Part shown: piece by piece, positions 61,840 through 64,000 of the stretch
How positions within the stretch are numbered: the stretch's first letter is position 1
Layout: every line of letters starts with the position of its first letter
Assembly (NCBI GenBank): GCA_004295055.1
Contig: SHNJ01000007.1
Span: forward strand, 1-64,000
Origin: Alphaproteobacteria bacterium
GTDB lineage: Bacteria; Pseudomonadota; Alphaproteobacteria; SHNJ01
Direction of reading: 5' to 3'
DNA: 64,000 bases
Position numbers and translations under genes: made by a program
The notes under the pieces: model-generated
Database searches by the model: none
Told to the model about the DNA's origin: nothing
Seen by the model: only the letters and a program-made list of their open reading frames with translations

Positions 61840-62339
61840 GAGACTCGGCACAATACTTAGATATAGATGATTGGTCATCGGATGCAATGGGCGAGATTGA
61901 CCATCGCCTGGTAAAAGCCCCATATGTGCGATTGTCTGCTTTCAAGAAAGGAATACGATCAGACGCAGTGTATGTGTTTGATTTGCGTGTCACGCAACCG
62001 GGACAAAATTTCATGACTACGGAGTTAATCCATTCTATGGAACATTTTCTGCTGTATGGGTTCCGCGAGCATTTGCCGCACTCATTTGTCAGCGTAGCCC
62101 CGATGGGGTGCCAGACAGGATTTTATTTGGTAACATTGAACGAAAGCGGAAAAGAAACCATTTGCAATGCTTATAAAAACGCATTGGAATATATTCTAAG
62201 AGCGTCATCAGTGCCATATGCGAATCCACGCGACTGCGGGCAGTCTGTGCACCATAGTTTGGCACAGTGTCAGAATATTGCATGGTATTTATTGGACAAC
62301 CAAGCTGGCTGGCTTGACGTATTTGAGCAAGCCGCATGA
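61836..62339 (+). CDS. LuxS-like S-ribosylhomocysteine lyase
   Basis: This is a 167-residue protein that aligns by eye with LuxS along its length: DHRLVKAPYVRL (His23), AVYVFDLRV (Arg51), HSMEHFLLYGFR (His66, Glu69, His70), APMGCQTGFYL (Cys92), and DCGQ (Cys134). These correspond to the metal ligands H54, H58 and C126, to catalytic E57 and C84, and to the substrate residues R39 and H11 of LuxS. LuxS splits S-ribosylhomocysteine into homocysteine and the AI-2 precursor. Alphaproteobacteria usually recycle SAH by SahH, so LuxS here would be unusual. It overlaps both neighbours by four bases. The N-terminus is about 12 residues longer than that of LuxS. It could also act on another ribosyl or sugar substrate. 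Confidence 0.8.
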   Translation: MRDSAQYLDIDDWSSDAMGEIDHRLVKAPYVRLSAFKKGIRSDAVYVFDLRVTQPGQNFMTTELIHSMEHFLLYGFREHLPHSFVSVAPMGCQTGFYLVTLNESGKETICNAYKNALEYILRASSVPYANPRDCGQSVHHSLAQCQNIAWYLLDNQAGWLDVFEQAA

Positions 62340-63490
62340 ATGGAAATACTCCGGGTTTGTGGGCGGTTTCCTGCCCAAAAAGCATCCAATACGACATTGC
62401 AGTTTGTGGAGATATTTTTGAGAAAGAAAATGATGCGCTTGCGTCTATTGGCGCAGGATACGGCTCCCGCCGTTTTATTGTGCTCGATAGTAAGTTAGAG
62501 TCTTGGGAATCAAAGATAAAATCTTATTTTGATAGTCTTGGCATCGTAACCAAGATCGTCTTGTTCCAGGCCGGCGAAGAAAACAAGACAATTGCTGGAG
62601 CTATGCGTCTAATAGATGTTTTAGATATCTTTCCGATTAACCGGCGTAGCGAGCCAATCATTGCCATTGGCGGCGGAGTACTTACCGATCTGGTCGCTTT
62701 TGTCGCAAGCATCTATCGGCGTGGAGTCCCGCATGTAAAAGTTCCCACCACATTGATGGGATATATTGATGCCGCTGTGGGCATTAAGTGCGGGGTAAAT
62801 TCGAAAAAGGGGAAAAATAGAATCGGCGCATTTGAGCCGCCATTAAAAGTTCTTTTGGACAAAACATTTCTATGGACATTGCCGGACAGGCATATCCTGA
62901 ATGGGCTTGGAGAAATTATTAAATTGGCCGTCATCCTTGATGCGAAGCTGTTTGAGGAACTAGAGTCGGTTGGCTCCGAGTGTGTAGCAAGAAAATTTCA
63001 GAGCAGCTCAGATGAAAAAATATTGAAACGATCCGTTGATATTATGGTTCAAGAGTTGGCCTCAAATCCGTACGAAGAGAATTTATGTCGAGCCGTCGAT
63101 TTTGGCCACACATTCAGCCCCGCTTATGAAATGGAAAGCAGGCATAAGATATTGCACGGGGAAGCGGTTCTAATTGATATCATTCTGTCGGTATTTTTAG
63201 CCAACATAAAGGGAATATTGTCTGCTGAACAAATGTTGCGAATATTGAATTTGACGCAGCTCTTTCCCTGGCAATTTCCGGGGATTTTAATCGAGTCGGC
63301 GTCATTGTGGGATTCGCTAAACGAACGCACTTGCCATAGGGATGGCAAGCAGCGTGTTCCGCTACCGCGGGTTATTGGCGAGGGCATATTTGTGAATGAT
63401 ATCACATTTGCCGAGCTGGATGCGGCAAATAGCAGGCTTAAAAAGTGGATTGGTGATGATGGAACGATATGCGAACGCAGATGTGGCTGA
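62336..63490 (+). CDS. Sedoheptulose-7-phosphate-cyclase / EboD-like protein (3-dehydroquinate synthase family)
   Basis: This is a 384-residue protein of the sugar phosphate cyclase family. NAD-binding is shown by IAIGGGVLTDLV near residue 110, followed by KVPTTLMGYIDAAVGIKCGVN and IGAFEPP, then RHILNGLGEIIKLA, DFGHTFSPAYEM and LHGEAV. The DAAVGIK-x-GVN and GAFEPP segments fit the C7-cyclase branch (EEVS, DDGS and EboD-like) better than true 3-dehydroquinate synthase, which has SSVGGKTGIN. The substrate would therefore be sedoheptulose 7-phosphate or a similar sugar; this is inferred from motifs. Overlaps of four bases upstream and about 35 bases downstream show translational coupling to luxS-like and ubiG. 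Confidence 0.75.
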   Translation: MNGNTPGLWAVSCPKSIQYDIAVCGDIFEKENDALASIGAGYGSRRFIVLDSKLESWESKIKSYFDSLGIVTKIVLFQAGEENKTIAGAMRLIDVLDIFPINRRSEPIIAIGGGVLTDLVAFVASIYRRGVPHVKVPTTLMGYIDAAVGIKCGVNSKKGKNRIGAFEPPLKVLLDKTFLWTLPDRHILNGLGEIIKLAVILDAKLFEELESVGSECVARKFQSSSDEKILKRSVDIMVQELASNPYEENLCRAVDFGHTFSPAYEMESRHKILHGEAVLIDIILSVFLANIKGILSAEQMLRILNLTQLFPWQFPGILIESASLWDSLNERTCHRDGKQRVPLPRVIGEGIFVNDITFAELDAANSRLKKWIGDDGTICERRCG

Positions 63491-64000
63491 ACTAGATAAA
63501 TTTTCTAGGTTGGCTGCAATTTGGTGGGACAAGAATGGAAGCATGGGCATGCTGCATCAAATTAATCCCTTGCGGGTGAATTTTATCTCTCGGCATGCTG
63601 ATTTAATAGGAGTGAAAGTGCTCGATGTTGGCTGCGGTGGCGGTATTCTATCTGAATCCTTGGCGAAAAGGGGTGCTTTGGTTACCGGTATTGATCTTTC
63701 TGAGGCGGCACTAGAAGTCGCGACACAGCATGCGCGTATGCAAAACTTAGAGATAGATTACCGTCTAGAGGACGCAGAAGCCCTAGCTCAGCGGCGCAAA
63801 GGATATTACGACGTGGTTCTTTGTATGGAGATGTTGGAACATGTGCCGTGCCCAAAGCAAACCATAGCGGCTTGTGCAGCATTGTTGAGATCTGGTGGGG
63901 CATGTTTTTTCTCGACAATAGATAGGTCTTTGAAATCTTTTGTATGCGCAATTTTAATTGGAGAGTATATTTTGCGCATCTTGCCGCGTGGAACCCACTC
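63456..64000 (+). CDS. UbiG-like 3-O-methyltransferase (partial, cut by the window edge)
   Basis: At least 181 residues are present. It begins MMERYANADVAELDKFSRL, then WWDKNGSMGMLHQINPLR, the N-terminal signature of UbiG, followed by VLDVGCGGGILSESLAKRG (SAM motif I), VLCMEMLEHVPCP and FFSTIDR. UbiG methylates polyprenyl-hydroxyphenol intermediates in ubiquinone synthesis, producing SAH. The start overlaps the cyclase gene; ATG at 63456 or 63459, preceded by AGTGGATTGG. Its position after luxS-like and a cyclase gene is unusual. A second copy of ubiG may exist elsewhere, and this could be a pathway-specific paralogue. The C-terminus lies outside the window. Confidence 0.8.
   Translation, partial: MMERYANADVAELDKFSRLAAIWWDKNGSMGMLHQINPLRVNFISRHADLIGVKVLDVGCGGGILSESLAKRGALVTGIDLSEAALEVATQHARMQNLEIDYRLEDAEALAQRRKGYYDVVLCMEMLEHVPCPKQTIAACAALLRSGGACFFSTIDRSLKSFVCAILIGEYILRILPRGTH

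Noticed and set aside
62336-63490. Ordinary AroB 3-dehydroquinate synthase
   Set aside because: The DAAVGIK-x-GVN and GAFEPP segments fit the C7-cyclase/EboD branch; there is no aroK or other shikimate gene nearby. The choice still needs a phylogeny.

Overview
The window looks like a chromosomal segment of an alphaproteobacterium (inference). The signs are phage-type genes (DUF5681, DUF2924 plus serine recombinase), a UbiG-type methyltransferase and FNR-type control. The left part is an accessory region with polymorphic-toxin-like genes, phage remnants and anti-phage genes. The right part is a tightly packed anaerobic respiration region (nitrate reductase, molybdenum cofactor, class III ribonucleotide reductase). 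No rRNA, tRNA or CRISPR array was seen.

1-8.3 kb: a giant ankyrin-repeat protein (413-5698, minus) with a Gly-rich linker, coiled coil and unrecognised C-terminal domain is translationally coupled to a small partner that runs off the left edge, which looks like a toxin/immunity pair. A hypothetical gene and a coupled XRE-regulator/acyltransferase pair follow.

8.3-18.9 kb: three related modular proteins (E1 10741-12456, E2 14095-15993, E3 17438-18553, all minus) share an N-terminal module but differ at the C-terminus: a GH108-like muramidase, an unknown domain, and an SLT-like lysozyme fold. Each lies beside a membrane or exported small protein that could be its immunity partner. Their upstream regions share promoter spacing, a dyad operator (clear in two), a covarying hairpin and intrinsic terminators before the start codon. 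Direct copies of a roughly 400-bp intergenic repeat separate the cassettes.

18.9-34.8 kb: a CHAT-domain protease-like protein; a phage-type block (ParB-domain DNA methyltransferase, DUF5681, terminase large subunit, DUF4268 with a structured leader RNA, HEPN, DUF2924, serine recombinase); a type II restriction-modification set (C5 methyltransferase, NaeI-like endonuclease, Vsr); and a Gabija-like pair (OLD nuclease and UvrD-like helicase). A fourth copy of the repeat closes the island at about 35 kb.

35.4-57.4 kb: a molybdenum cofactor operon (moaA, moaC-moaB fusion, moaD, moaE-mobA fusion, an unknown gene, tauE) behind a Moco-riboswitch-like leader and a perfect FNR box; a MoeB-rhodanese fusion; a Dnr-like regulator; an NO-linked NnrS; narK1-narK2-narG-narH-(small Cys-rich ORF)-narJ-narI-ppiC; a second CRP/FNR regulator broken by a G9 tract; and moeA.

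57.5-64 kb: nrdD-nrdG behind a TTGAC-N4-GTCAA box. Then, behind two more such boxes, comes an overlapping four-gene operon: a TIM-barrel epimerase-like protein with a large insertion, a LuxS-like protein with all catalytic residues, a sedoheptulose-7-phosphate-cyclase/EboD-like enzyme, and UbiG (cut by the right edge). This combination is the most likely undescribed system here: an anaerobically controlled pathway joining cyclitol-type chemistry to SAM-dependent methylation and S-ribosylhomocysteine cleavage.
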